Below are positions 34,741 to 46,194 of a stretch of 64,000 nt of DNA, in pieces. Made by a program: the position numbers and the translations under genes. Each line of letters opens with the position of its first letter. The first letter of the stretch is position 1. The stretch covers positions 12,157,995-12,221,994 of the forward strand of contig NC_073312.1 in assembly GCF_027595985.1 (NCBI RefSeq), written 5' to 3'. The stretch comes from Sorex araneus (lineage: Eukaryota; Chordata; Mammalia; Eulipotyphla; Soricidae). The notes under the pieces are model-generated. The model saw only the letters and a program-made list of their open reading frames with translations. It was not told the DNA's origin and did no database searches.

Positions 34741-35378
34741 CAGGCGCCCCACATTGCCACGGGCTTGAGGTTCTTCGAATCTCTGACGTGCACCCGCCTC
34801 TTTACTCAGGGAGGACTGAAGAACTTCTAGGAATTTTACTTCTAGAAATATACATAAGTATATTCTTTGTTTGTCCAAAACTAGGTCATTCCAGTTCTTT
34901 CCTTTTTCTTCCCTCTGCAGATCCACTGTCACTGCTGTTAGTTTACTGCCCACTGGAGACTTCTGACTCAAGTCATGATCCTTACCTCTCTCATTCTGTG
35001 TCCGGAGAGGGCACTCCCAAGCAGTGCTGGAGGGTGCCAGGGCCACTCTAAGACTATCCAGAAAGCAGGCCGTGCAGTTCACTGATGGGGCCCAAGGACA
35101 CACAGCACGACTGCTCCCGGCAGGGATCATGAGGGCCACCACGGCTGTGCTCAGGGCCACACTGGGTGTCAGTTGATGAGGGTGTGTGGTCCCTGGCTTC
35201 TGGGATGCTCCGGTGTTGGTGCACACCAGGCCAGTGCCCCTGACAGCTGAGCCATCCCCAGGGCTCCTGTGCTACTTGTTTTTAGACCTGAAAAAAATAG
35301 GTGCATTCTGTAGCTTTGTTCCCTAAGGAGAGGAAGAAAGTGCTGCATGATCAGAGCAGGTGCTGAAGACCTGCGGCC
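34741..35378. other. Mostly unassigned; SINE-like relics near 35005-35272
   Basis: CCCAAGCAGTGCTGGAGGGT and GACAGCTGAGCCATCCCCAG hint at reversed SINE parts, too diverged to bound. Confidence 0.35.
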
Positions 35379-35949
35379 AGGAAGGGAGAAAGGAGGGGGA
35401 GGAGAGAGGAAATGAGGGAAGGAAGGAAGGGAGGGAGAGAGGAAGGAAGGAAGGAAGGAAGGAAGGAAGGAAGGAAGGAAGGAAGGAAGGAAGGAAGGAA
35501 GGAAGGAAGGAAGGAAGGAAGGAAGGAAGGAAGGAAGGAAGGAATCGAGGGAGGGAGGGAGGGAGGAAGGAAGGAAGGAAGGAAGGAAGGAAGGAAGGAA
35601 GGAAGGAAGGAAGGAAGGAAGGAAGGAAGGAAGGAAGGAAGGAAGGAAGGAAGGAAGGAATCGAGGGAGGGAGGGAGGGAGGAAGGAAGGAAGGAAGGAA
35701 GGAAGGAAGGAAGGAAGGAAGGAAGGAAGGAAGGAAGGAAGGAAGGAAGGAGGGAAGGGAGGAAGGAGGGAAGGGAGGAAGGAGGGGAGGGAGGAAGGAG
35801 GGGAGGGAGGGAGGGAGGGAGAGAGGGAGGGAGGGAGGGAGGGAGGGGGAAGGGGAGGGAGAGAAGAAAAGGAGGGAAGGAGAGGGGGAAGGAAGAGGAA
35901 GGGACGGCGGGAGGTAAGGAGGCAAGGAAGGATGGAAGAAAGGGAAGGG
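35379..35949 (+). repeat. (GGAA)n/(GGGA)n polypurine array
   Basis: About 570 bp of nearly pure purine on the plus strand. The core is GGAA units from about 35420 to 35750. The interruption GGAATCGAGGGAGGG occurs twice, 116 bp apart (35541 and 35657), giving a higher-order unit. Confidence 0.97.
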
Positions 35950-37084
35950 CTGGCAGAGTGGCAGGGAGAGCTGGTGTTGATGCAGTGAGCACTGGGCTGG
36001 CTGCCAGGCAGAGCGTCAGAAGCTTCCAGGCTGCCGGGGTCTGTCCTCCACAGGAACACAAAGGAAGCTCCCAGCCACCAGCCCCTCTGTCAGGAGAAGC
36101 CCCGCGCCGCGCTGCAGAGGGAGAAGCCGCCTGTCCCCTCCCTGTGTGCTCTGCACTCTGAGCCCGAGAAGGAGGAGCAGAGACACAGTTGGCAAGGACA
36201 GCCGGGTCGGGCTCTGCAGGTCGCAGTGCTCTGAGGTCTGCGGACGAGCTGGTGACCAGCTTTCACTCACTGGACCCGTGCTGGCCTGAGACGCCCGGCC
36301 CGAGACGCCCGCACGGCAGACTCAGGGTCCCCGAGGGTGGCTGAAGCCGACACCAAAGAGTGGCTGTGGAAAGGCCGCCTGGGGGTGGGGGCAGGAGTCT
36401 CCCCACTAGCAGCAGCTCAGAGGGCCCTGGGGGGCTGGTGCTGGCTGCTCCTCAGTGCCCGGGAAGCGTGCGTGGTGGGGTGCGGGGTGGGGTCCGAGTC
36501 CCTCAGGCCAGGCTCCTAGGCACATTGTCCCATTCCCCTCCTCCGGGCTCCGTCTGTGCCTGTTTCCACCTCAACTCCTTCCGGACCCTCGGCCCACGGA
36601 CCCTACGCTCCGGGGAGTCATCATTGCTGCGTCTGTGTTGGGTCCCATCCTCCTCTGAAATACACCGGTCACTGCTTCCAGCGAGAGGAATGTTCGTGTG
36701 CTCAGTGAAATACACGAGAAGGACACAACAGCCAACAGTGTGTCACCGGTGTGTAGGCACAAGGCAAGCGCACCGGGAAATAACCCTTCAGAAGCTCTTT
36801 ATTAGACTGGCCAGTGAGGCCTGCCAGGGACTGAGAGACCTTGACTGTAAGAAACGAAGACTAGCGCCCAGATGTGACCCCGAGTGGCCGCACATGAACG
36901 GTTCCTCCGTTCCTGAATGCCCATGATCCTTGAGGCCAACTAACTACTTTTGGCACCCAGCGGCTTCTTGCAGAAATGCCTCTAGACTGTGAACTAAGCT
37001 ACGGCCCCATGCTGGCTTGGGAGGGGAATGGTTTTTCTCTCTCTGCCTTTCCTATACCCGACGGCGTGGCGACCGCCACCTTAT
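35950..37084. other. GC-rich unique stretch
   Basis: CpG content is raised at 36090-36620. There is a short doublet GAGACGCCCG at 36289-36311. No exon or promoter can be supported. Confidence 0.4.
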
Positions 37085-37470
37085 AAGGCCCACTAAACAG
37101 AGGTATGAGCTTGCAATGATGCGACTTCTGGCAGAAATTTCTCTGGACTTAATTACTAAAATACCAGAAATCCAAAACCGCACGGCCGTGACCTCATATG
37201 CTCTTCATTCTCAGCAATGGAAAACAAATTATCGAATGATGCCTTTTCGGCCTGTCTGATTGTTGGGGGGAAATTCCAATAATAATAGTGAGTTTTCTGT
37301 TGAAATATTGAATGTAATCAAAGTAAAGAGAAAGTAAAGTGAAAAATCATCTGCCACACAGGCGGGGGGTGGGGGTGGGATGGGAGGTATACTGGGATTC
37401 TTAGTGGTGGAACGTGCACTGGTGAAGGGATGGGTGTTTGGTCATTGTATGACTGAGACTTAAGCCACTA
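37085..37470 (+). mobile_element. L1 3' UTR
   Basis: Matches 9170-9600: TGCAATGATGCGACTTCTGG, TCTCTGGACTTAATTACTAA, G-rich tract, CACTGGTGAAGGGATGGGTG. The A-tail is absent or replaced by CAAACAAAACAAAC. Confidence 0.85.
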
Positions 37471-37550
37471 CTGGATGTGGCCCCCAAACAAAACAAACAA
37501 AAAAATAGAACAGAAATGAACACTAGTCAATCAAAATTAGGCATAAAGCT

Positions 37551-37712
37551 TTATTTATTTATTTATTTGGTCTGGCTTTGTTTGGGGGCCATACCTGGCA
37601 ATACTCAGGGCTTACTCCAGGTTCTTTGCTCAGGGGTCACTCCTGACAGGGCTCAGATGATAAGGCCACATGCCAGACAAGCGCCTTATCCCCTGCACTC
37701 TCTCTCTCTGGA
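37551..37712 (-). mobile_element. Old SINE
   Basis: (TTTA)n start, TTTGGGGGCCATACCTGGCA, then CAGACAAGCGCCTTATCCCC. Confidence 0.7.
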
Positions 37713-38389
37713 AAAGGCGTAAGCTTGAACGCCAGGGTCTACCACTGAGGGTCCCCCTTGGACATTGCCAAACACAAATTTCATGGCCCACATCAATGTG
37801 TTACATCCTGAGTTAGAGAAGGGCGTGATTTGAAAGAGAGACAAAATCCACTATCCTGAACGTAATTATTTGCAAGAAAGGAACCAGTGTGTTTTCCCAA
37901 GACGCTCAAATGTTGAAAAGCTGGCTTAAACCTATCACCTTAAAAATGAATGATGAGATAGACATGAGGAGTCCAGAAACAACATGTAAGATCTGAGAGC
38001 ACACAGAGAATTCTCTCGAAAGCAGCGACACTGAGGTGGCTGAAACATCTCCCTGCACTGGCAGGAGCTGCAGCACTGTCCTGGAATCCACTGTCCTGGA
38101 ATCCTGGAATACACTGGATACGGAGCGCTATGTGTGACCGTGGTCCAAACTTCAAAAGGACCGTGCTCATGGTTCTACCAGACTCACAGAAGAATAGAGA
38201 TGGTCCCCTCCATACCAGAATTCAGACTCTATGGAGTCAGTTTGTTTACAGAGCCAGTAACCATGGCAACAGTTCCCAGCAGCCTGTCCCCAGTTCAGTG
38301 ACAGGTGTCCCAGCATCTCTGTCCACTCTGGGATGTGACCATGTGTCTCCTGCACTGCTTTGCTTTTTGCCTTCTGTCTGGGCCTCCCA
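37713..38389. other. Unique stretch
   Basis: A short tandem of TGTCCTGGAATCC lies at 38078-38107. Nothing else is recognised. Confidence 0.45.
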
Positions 38390-38598
38390 GGCAGTGTTAT
38401 AGGGCCCCAGGGCCCCTCCTGGTAACATGAGGCCATCTGGACTGGATGGTTCAATGGTTGGGTCCAGCAACACAGTGCTGCTTGGGTCCAGCGGTGTTGG
38501 GGCCCACCAGGGCCATACCCAGTGATGCTTAGGGGCCACGAGATCCCAACCTCTGTGAGGACTGCCTCTGCCTACTCAGCTATCTCCTTGGCTCTGGG
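38390..38598 (-). mobile_element. Very old SINE
   Basis: GGGCCATACCCAGTGATGCT and CTACTCAGCTATCTCCTTGG are reversed SINE relics. Confidence 0.4.
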
Positions 38599-39281
38599 GC
38601 TCCTGCTCAGAAGTTCAGGGGTTCTCTAGTTTCCTTTTGGATCCAGGACACACAGTTCTGAGTACAACATTCAAGAATGACTGAGGCCTCCTTGGATTTC
38701 CATAAAACTGTTCCCCATAGAGAGTGGCCTGGTGCCCAGCACCTTACTGAAATATCTTTGTCTTTAGGTGCTAGGTGATCCCAGAGTCATGTTCAGGCTG
38801 CTGAGCTGATCCTATCTGGCTACTGGCACATTGAAATCACCACCTTGAGTCTGACTTGGTTTGCTCTCTTTGGTGTTAGTGCCAAAACTACAGCACCTCC
38901 CACGGGGTTTACTGGCCAGATCAAATGAGATAATGTACCTAAAGTGCTTAAAACTAAACTTGGCAGATAGTTGGAGCCCAAGGAGGAGATGAGGTGTTCT
39001 GGAAATATTCTGCAGCCATTAGGAGCACTGGACTAGCGAGCAAAAAGGACCGGTCTAAAAGTTCTGGTGGAGAGGGGAAAGGTTGGTGTATCTAGGACAC
39101 AACCATTGTGTGCATGGGTACGAGACAGGTACACAATTTGTACAGTCACAACATCCTTACATAAATCCTACCAAACAGATGAGGCTGCCAGGACAGTACT
39201 ATTGTGTAAATGAGTAATGGAGGTTTACACAACTTGTAGGACCACAAGTAAACAAATACCCATTCAGCATTTGAGAATCAT
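38599..39281. other. Unique stretch with a MIR piece
   Basis: 38915-38990 (CAGATCAAATGAGATAATGT, then GTGCTTAAAACTAAACTTGG) is a MIR 3' part. Direct repeats near 39105-39240 (ACACAACTTGTA and similar) are minor. Confidence 0.5.
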
Positions 39282-39293
39282 CTTGTGTGGTGG

Positions 39294-39548
39294 GCTGGAG
39301 CAACAGCACAGCAGGTAGGGCGTCTGCCTTGCATGCGGCCGACTCGGGTTCGATTCCTCCATCCCTCTCGGGGAGCCAGGCAAGCTACCGAGAGTATCCT
39401 GCCCGCACAGCAAAGCCTGGCAAGCTACCCGTGGCGTATTCGATATGCCAAAAACAGTAACAACAAGTCTCACAATGGAGACGTTACTGATGCCCGCTCG
39501 AGCAAATTGATGCGCAACAGGATGACAGTGCGACAGTGCAGTGCAGTG
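39294..39548 (+). mobile_element. Type B SINE with perfect target-site duplication
   Basis: CTTGTGTGGTGG lies at 39282-39293 and 39549-39560, flanking a complete type B. The 3' end is GACAGTGCGACAGTGCAGTG, with no A-run. Confidence 0.97.
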
Positions 39549-39560
39549 CTTGTGTGGTGG

Positions 39561-40234
39561 AAGGGGAGTGGCCACTGAGAATGAAAACCAGCATGAATAC
39601 ATAAAATGGGAGCTGGGGTGGACGGCAGACCCGTGAAAATGGGCCATGAGCCTCACAGCACAATGAACTCCACTAATGTCGGTGCAGTTAAATACACAAG
39701 AGACAAGGCGAATCGGTAGGCAAATGCCGAAGACCCCCCCACTTCCTTTCTCCGAACAAGGCTGGAGTATCTCCTGATGCCACATTTCCTGGGCTTGCTC
39801 AAGCAGGAAAGCTTTTTCCTCCAGTTTTCTGGGTGATTTAACACACGGGGCAATAAGGCGAGAGAGGCGCGGGCTCTCCCGTAGAGCCATTCTGCACGGA
39901 GCGAAACTGCGCTTGGCTCTGGACACGTGATTTCATCTATGAAATGATGCCAAAGTAGGACACTGACAGAGGAGAAAAAAAAGTGATTTTATTATAGTGT
40001 TCCTGTCCCTTGCCAGCGGAGGGTCTGCTGTGTCTTTCTGTCCATCCACTTAAGGGACGGTCCATGTAAGGTGGCTCTTGACACACCCCTTCCTGGCACA
40101 CACCAGCCACTTGCCTTCCCTTTTCCTGCCTGCAAACAATGGGGCAGGAGGCATACAGACTCACACTTAGCGGGTCCCCGCAGGGAACATGCTGAGATGT
40201 GAGGAAGCAGAAAGCGGGGGACCCGCTCTTCAAT
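39561..40234. other. Unique stretch, no feature recognised
   Basis: No repeat or exon could be supported. Confidence 0.45.
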
Positions 40235-40870
40235 CCATGGCATTGGGCAAACTGGAGAGCCACATGCAAAGGGACGGAACTACATCACTGACCAGCATCC
40301 ACAGAAAGGAACACACAACCAGGTCCATGCTCGCAAGACCTGAAGCCATGAAGTGCACAGAAGGAAAGACAGGAATCCATTCCTTGACATCGGCCTTTGA
40401 GAAGTCTCTGGGACCTTAGTTCTGACGGCAAGGAAACCAAAGTAGAAAAAAACAAATGGGACAGCATCAACCTGAAAATCTTCTGCACAGGTGAACTACC
40501 ACCAAAATGAAAATCTGCCCCACGGAACAGAAGGGGCGATTTGTGTTTGTTTTTGTTTGGGGGCCACACCCAGCGGTGCTCAGAGCTTACACTTGGCTCT
40601 GCACTCAGAGACCACATGGGGTGCCAGAGATCAAAGCCAGGCCAGCCGCTGCGTGCAAAGCAAATGACCTACTTGCTGTGCTGTCAGCCCGGCACTGACT
40701 GGGAGGTTTCTGCAAATCCAATACACAAACATACAAAACATTTCAAGGCCTCATAAAATCCGATGACAACGACAAAGTTATCTTAAACACAAATCAGAAA
40801 AACCAGACGCTCCTCCAAAGAAGACATGCACACGTGTCCAACAGCATACGACAAGAAGGTCACTGGGGCC
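40235..40870 (+). mobile_element. Old L1 ORF2 fragment, interrupted by a SINE
   Basis: Forward translation shows ECTEGK-like KCTEGKTGIHSLTSAFEKSL, then NGTASTKIFCT-like text, and after the SINE QTLLQRRHAHVSNSIRQEGH, the familiar ORF2 C-terminal region. It has frameshifts and stops. Confidence 0.7.
40543..40695 (-). mobile_element. SINE nested in L1
   Basis: TTTGGGGGCCACACCCAGCG start, GAGATCAAAGCCAGGCCAGC, and TGCTGTGCTGTCAGCCCGGC end. Confidence 0.75.
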
Positions 40871-40964
40871 GAAGCCATGGTACAGTTACACCAAGTGGGG
40901 GTCAGGGGGTGGACAATCACCTCCAGGGGCCCCGGGACTGAGGTTCATGTCTAGCAATCTAGGC

Positions 40965-41094
40965 CCACTAGTGGGTGGCAGGAACTGTGCAGTACTGGGG
41001 ATCAAACTTGGGGCCTCAGATCTGCCAGGCATGCAGAACTACTTGAAGTACTTGAAATACTTGTACTACTTCCTTGAACTACTCCCCGGTCCCG
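40965..41094 (-). mobile_element. SINE relic with short tandem insert
   Basis: GGGGATCAAACTTGGGGCCT marks the B-box side. An imperfect run of ACTTGAAGT/ACTTGAAAT units (41040-41080) has expanded inside. Confidence 0.5.
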
Positions 41095-41564
41095 TAAAAC
41101 GATTTTTGTTAGAAGCTCTTTCATGCAGAAAATTACTTCCTGTTATATATATCCTTGCGCCTACACGCTGCAGCACTGTAGCTTAATAACTGCCCCCGCC
41201 CCCAAAGCATGATAGTACGAATCACTCACTTTCTGCTTCTGTAGTATTCACGGCGCGGGGGTGTCGGGGGGCACGGTGGAGGGTGGGGTGCAGCGCGGTG
41301 TCAATCACCTCTTGGCTTCACAGATGCCCCCTGCGACATGCCTTGCTCACATGCGCCCCCTAGTGTTTGAGGAATTGAATCTCTTCCTTGAGAGACCTCC
41401 AGGGACCCTTCTGGAAAGGGGAAAGTGGCAGATAGCTCGTGGGATCTACCCGCCCCGAAGGAGCCATCCTCGGGGAGACCAGCACGCGACTGCATTTCGT
41501 GGCATTAAGAAGAACGTGGGTGATTTGTGGCATCCCTGGCTAATGTTTCCGATTTGGGGAGTCA
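41095..41564. other. Unique stretch
   Basis: GC-rich patch at 41250-41300. No feature is recognised. Confidence 0.45.
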
Positions 41565-41812
41565 CAGCTATAGCACCCCAGCTTCATAGCATTTGCCTTT
41601 CATGCAGCCGACCCGTGTCCGATTCCTCCGTCCCTCTCAGAGAGCCCGGCAAGCTACCGAGAGTATCTCGCCCGCCTGGCAGAGCCTGGCAAGCTACCCG
41701 TGGCATATTGGATATGCCAAAAACAGTAACAATAAGTCTCACAATGAGAGACTTACTGGTGCCCGCTTGAGCAAATCGATGAGCAACGGGATGACAGTGA
41801 CAGTGACAGCTA
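41565..41812 (+). mobile_element. Type B SINE, damaged head
   Basis: The 5' part is degraded. The doubled GGCAAGCTACC motif, TATGCCAAAAACAGTAACAA and GACAGTGACAGTGACAG end are intact, with no A-tail. Confidence 0.93.
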
Positions 41813-41837
41813 CAATGGCTACAAAAATCGCTCTTCG

Positions 41838-42020
41838 GGCTGGAGCAATAGCACAGCGGGTAGGGCATCTGCCTTGCACGCGGCTGACCCAGGTTCGATT
41901 CCCAGCATCCCATATGGTCCCCCAGCACCGCCAGGAGTAATTCCTGAGCGCAGAGCCAGGAGTAACCCCTGTACACAGCTGGGTGTGACCCAAAAAAAGC
42001 CAAAAACCAAAAAAAAAAAC
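41838..42020 (+). mobile_element. Type A SINE
   Basis: GGGCTGGAGCAATAGCACAG head, GGTTCGATTCCCAGCATCCC, GGGTGTGACCCAAAAAAAG and A-tail. CGCTCTT on both sides may be the target duplication. Confidence 0.95.
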
Positions 42021-42685
42021 GCTCTTAGCCCATAATAGAAGTGCCCATCAGTGCTCACGGTGGCCTGGATTGGACCCAGTCCTCATCACATCCCACGTGC
42101 TCTATCTTCTGTCCTGACCTGTCCCCGTATCTGCGGCAGCCAAGGACTGTACGTACTGCCAGGAATCTCAGTTCCTACCAGAGGGCTCCTTAGCAGCAGC
42201 CTGCCAGAATTCTGCATTTGTGGGAAAATCTGTCTCTACCAGAGTGAAGATGTGGCAAGCTGCCAGGCCAGGGAGGACACGGCACCGGTTTGTCCCAGCT
42301 GGTCCACTTTGTATCTGTCATACAGCGAAGACCACTTCATTATTCTAGCACTCTAGGACTCCCTCAAGAGAGAGTAAGTTATATGGCGGCCCGAGTACCC
42401 CTCCCACCAAACTTTTCACCAGCTCAGTGCAGATGGAATTCATTTCCTCCCTCCCCCTACCCACCCCCCCATGTGTGTGGTACCTGTTCCACGAAGTCAG
42501 ACTCGTTGGTTGCTTTGTTCTAGGAGCCAGGCTGACTGCCACCAGCCAATCTCCACTGTGGCCTGCTTTCTCAAAGCAACACAGAATAAACCCAAATCCA
42601 CCCAGACGACCATCACAAACGATGCCAACAAATCACGCCAACACTGCTTTCCCTTGGGGGAAAAAGTCAACCATCAAAAAACCCT
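42021..42685. other. Unique stretch, no feature recognised
   Basis: No repeat or exon could be supported. Confidence 0.45.
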
Positions 42686-42698
42686 AGGAATGGACATT

Positions 42699-42877
42699 AC
42701 TTGGTCTGTGTGTTTTGCGGGGAGCATGCTCAGCTTCGCTCAAGGCTTCCTCTGGGCTCTGCCCTCAAGGACCACTCCCTTTGGGGCTCGGGGGACCCCT
42801 TGGGGTCCTAAGGGATTGAATCCAACCCCACCTCTTAGGAGGCAAGTACCTATTCACTGCACTCTCTCTCCACCCCC
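42699..42877 (-). mobile_element. SINE with perfect target-site duplication
   Basis: AGGAATGGACATT lies at 42686-42698 and 42878-42890. Between them is a reversed, fairly diverged SINE (GGATTGAATCCAACCCC B-box side, CTGCACTCTCTCTCCACCCC end). Confidence 0.88.
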
Positions 42878-42890
42878 AGGAATGGACATT

Positions 42891-43740
42891 TAAATCTCCC
42901 AGTAAAAATGTTCAGCACCTAAATTTCAGGACTGTGTTTGCTGAGTTTTAAGTCAAAACCGCTTAATTTCAACACAACCACAAAAGTTCCGGGCAGCTTT
43001 TTTATTATACATAGGGGCTCTTTCTCTCATCATGTCATCTGGTTCCACTCCAAAAGAGAAAATATAATGCAACATTAGAATACTGTGTAGTTATAACTAT
43101 ATTTTCAGCTCAGTAATTTTGGCCCAATTTTCAGCAGCAGCATTTTATTAGAATCAAACATTTCCTAGATGGTTTAAAAACACAATGAAAATCTAGCACT
43201 TTGGGAGAGTGTGTGAATACAGCGTTAACTTCTTATTTTCAAAGAAAAATGAGACTTAATGTAAAAAAAAAATTAAAGCGATGTCCCCAAAGGTTCTTAA
43301 AAAAAAATAAAAAAAGGAAACTCAACCTGCTGTACACATTAAATAATTCAAATCAATGATCCTTTTAAGCCCTTAGCAATGCATGAACCAATGGGGGGGA
43401 ACAATCTAATACTGCATGCATTTAGGGGATTGCATTAAAAAGGTTTCGTCTGCCTCTGCTTTTATGAATGCAAATGTATGCAGGGAAGACAGACTGGGGT
43501 CTGTAAAATTTTGAAATGATCAAGACCTGTAATTTCTAAAAGTGGGACAGATGTCCAGACCCCCTTCCATTAAGATACTCCTATTGAAGAAGACTTCAAA
43601 TAAATAATCCAATTTGATGTCCTCATGAAACAGGATACATGATCACAAATTAGAACAAGTTGCAGCTAATCTTTTTTCCTTTCTTAGGTTCTTAAAGATA
43701 AGAGACAACTTAGGATAGTGGAATAAATATTTCTAACATG
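42891..43740. other. AT-rich repeat-free block, candidate conserved element
   Basis: About 850 bp lack any recognisable repeat in a window where repeats occur about every kilobase. TTTTATTAGAATCAAACATT and similar blocks are present. There is no exon. Conservation is not testable here. Confidence 0.35.
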
Positions 43741-45522
43741 TATCAGCGGATTACTTATATCCCTGGCCTGAAAAACCAGAAATGGAAGGGTGGGGAGTTT
43801 GCTCTTGAAGGACCAATACCATACTGGATGAGGTCAGGATTGTTCCATCCCTGGACTCTCTGTACACTTTCCTACCCAGAAGCAGGAATTGGGTCAGATC
43901 AGAGCACACGGTCAACACATGCTGAGTGGACAGCATCCCGCTTCACGCATCCATCTCAACTGACTGAGTCCTCAGTTCCTTCCTGTATCCGGGTTGGGCT
44001 CCCATGATTTATCTAAAGATACCAATGCGGAGCCCAGGATGAAAACTGTATCGCCTTCAAGGAGCCCAAAGCTGAGGCTAGATCAAGGTTTCTCCATGCT
44101 TTCCAGACTATGAGCCCCACCCTTTTAATCTTGTTTGCTTCCGGTGGCCCCACCCACCGCTTGGGCCCACCAGCCTGTTGCTGTAGCCCTATATTTATGC
44201 ATTTCTCACCTGTATACCCTTGATATATACTGTGGGCCCACCAGAGAGCAAAGCTAGGTTAGAAAGGGAAGCAACTGATAAAGCAGGATGCCATAGTTAG
44301 AGTAAACCACAGAAGAGGCTAGTTCTGGCCAGACCACCAGCAAATGACAGCCTAGAACTAGGAGATGACTCAGGATTTCCTGGGCCGGCCTTGCACATGT
44401 GGGGTGGTGAGTGTGACCCCCACGTGGCTGCATGCACTGAACTCAGTCCCGAGAGCTCTGCTGGTTCCACCTTCCCGCTCCGCTGTCGGAGGCCCCCACA
44501 ACCAAAGGAGTTCTGGGTGTGCAGCCTGTGTGTGCGTGCACTACCTTTAGGCCAAAGCAAGCAATGACCACAGCAGGGAGGAGCCATAAAAAATAAATCA
44601 GTGAAAAGAAGTAGTAGAGATCTTCCCAATGAAGCCTTCACTCATTTGAACTTAAAGATGTGAAAAGTTGCCGGGTGGACAATGGTGGAACCTTCCTGGC
44701 AGGCAACAGTGCGGAGGAACCGGGAGACAGCGGGCTCAGGGCTGCGTGCACAGCATCACATCCTTGGTGGCGAATGTCTGCTGACAGGCCCGGGGTGAAG
44801 CACTCGGGATACAGTGGGGAAAAAACAAGGCTGGTCCTTGTGGGATGTTACTCTGCAGCTTCAGAGAGTTGCAATAGAGAAATAACACTCAGCTGGGAGC
44901 AGAATTAGCCTCGCTGGACGGGGCGCAAGAACGGGGCTCTAAGGCAGAGGCTGCAGGTGAGGACGCTTCATTCTGGAGCCTGCCAGAGCCCAGGTGGATC
45001 TGAACTGTGGATCTGAACAAAGTGACCTGGGGATGGCGACAGACTGTCTGTGAGATGTGCCTGGCCTGACTTTTTCCAGCACGTGCTTTCTGCTTTGTCT
45101 GCGGGCAGCTCAAGCAGCTGGGGGTCTGGTCACGTTGAGCTGGCACAAGCCCCGGCCCCAATGTCCTCTGTCAACCTAGATGAGTGGTCGGGGAGAAATT
45201 CAAAGATGACAGATTCCCCGCCCCTGGGCCTGCGGTTACGCTTGATTGCCCTCGGGGAATTCCAGACGCACTCTTAAGATTTCTCTGAGGGACCTTAGAG
45301 CAGACCCAGAGTCTGCCTGCCACCAGCCCTGCTCCAAGTTTCCTGCCAGAGACCCAGGAGCTGGCTAGAGAAGCAGAAGAAGATGATTTGAAACGCTCTT
45401 GCATTTCAAATGCAACCAGCTTCTTTCAGAATGAGATCTGACCTTCCTCAGAGGTGGGGGGCCGGAAGGACGCAGAGGGGAGCAGGGAGGATTTGTTGTG
45501 CCCGATTCTCAGCTCTGGGTTC
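43741..45522. other. Unique stretch
   Basis: GGGCCCACC/CCCCACCC variants cluster at 44140-44240. No gene, SINE or L1 was found in 1.8 kb. Confidence 0.45.
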
Positions 45523-45680
45523 TGGAGGGCACCCCCAGCAGTGCTCAGGGTTTACTCCGGCTTTGCGCTTAGGGACCATTCAGGCAGGGCTCGGAAGACC
45601 TCCCGGAGTGCCTGGGATTGAACCCACTCGGCTGGCTGTGTGCAAAGCAAGCGCCCGGCCCGCTGCACGGAGGCTCCTGA
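45523..45680 (-). mobile_element. Old SINE
   Basis: GGCACCCCCAGCAGTGCTCA, GGGATTGAACCCACTCGGCT, AAGCAAGCGCCCGGCCC. Confidence 0.75.
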
Positions 45681-46194
45681 CCAGCTCCATCACCGTGGCA
45701 GACCCACCGAGTGAAGCTGCCACGAGAGTCCAAGAATCCCAAGACTTTTCTTGGACTAAGAGTCCTTCAGCCCGAGTCCAGCTGAGTCCCACGACTGAAA
45801 GCGAGACGGTGGACAGAGGCATTTGCCCATTCCTGCAATCCAGCTTTTCCTACTTCACAGCGCTCAGGGTTGAAGACCCTTTGGGGTTTTGTTCAGGGAA
45901 AGACAACTTAAAATTTTGGTTAGGAATGTACTTAGGTACTTCGGTAGACATACTGGTCAAGAGAGAAAACTCTGACTTGACATTGTCTGGTTCCTAATTT
46001 CAACATTTCCCCACACTTGCCGACCTCTTTTCATTTTTTTTCACTTCCTTATCTTTTTCAATTCATTTTCAATTCCTGCCCTCAATTCCTTTTTTCCCCT
46101 TTCTTTCGTCCCTTTTCTCTTCTTTTCCCTGGTTTTCTCCATTGCTTTACTTCCTTCCTCTCTTTCTTCCTTGAGTATGTTTATTTTTTCCTAC
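45681..46194. other. Unique, then pyrimidine-rich tract
   Basis: 46020-46190 is T/C-rich low complexity. No gene is recognised. Confidence 0.5.

Noticed and set aside
35169-36161. Long open frames on both strands (Lys/Glu/Gly-rich and Ser/Leu/Pro/Phe-rich repeats)
   Set aside because: They are translations of the GGAA/TTCC array in every frame, with no start context or family similarity.
35950-36620. CpG island promoter of a neighbouring gene (ATRNL1 first exon considered)
   Set aside because: CpG density is only modest and no open frame matches a signal peptide or EGF/CUB-type start; position relative to TRUB1 is not decisive.
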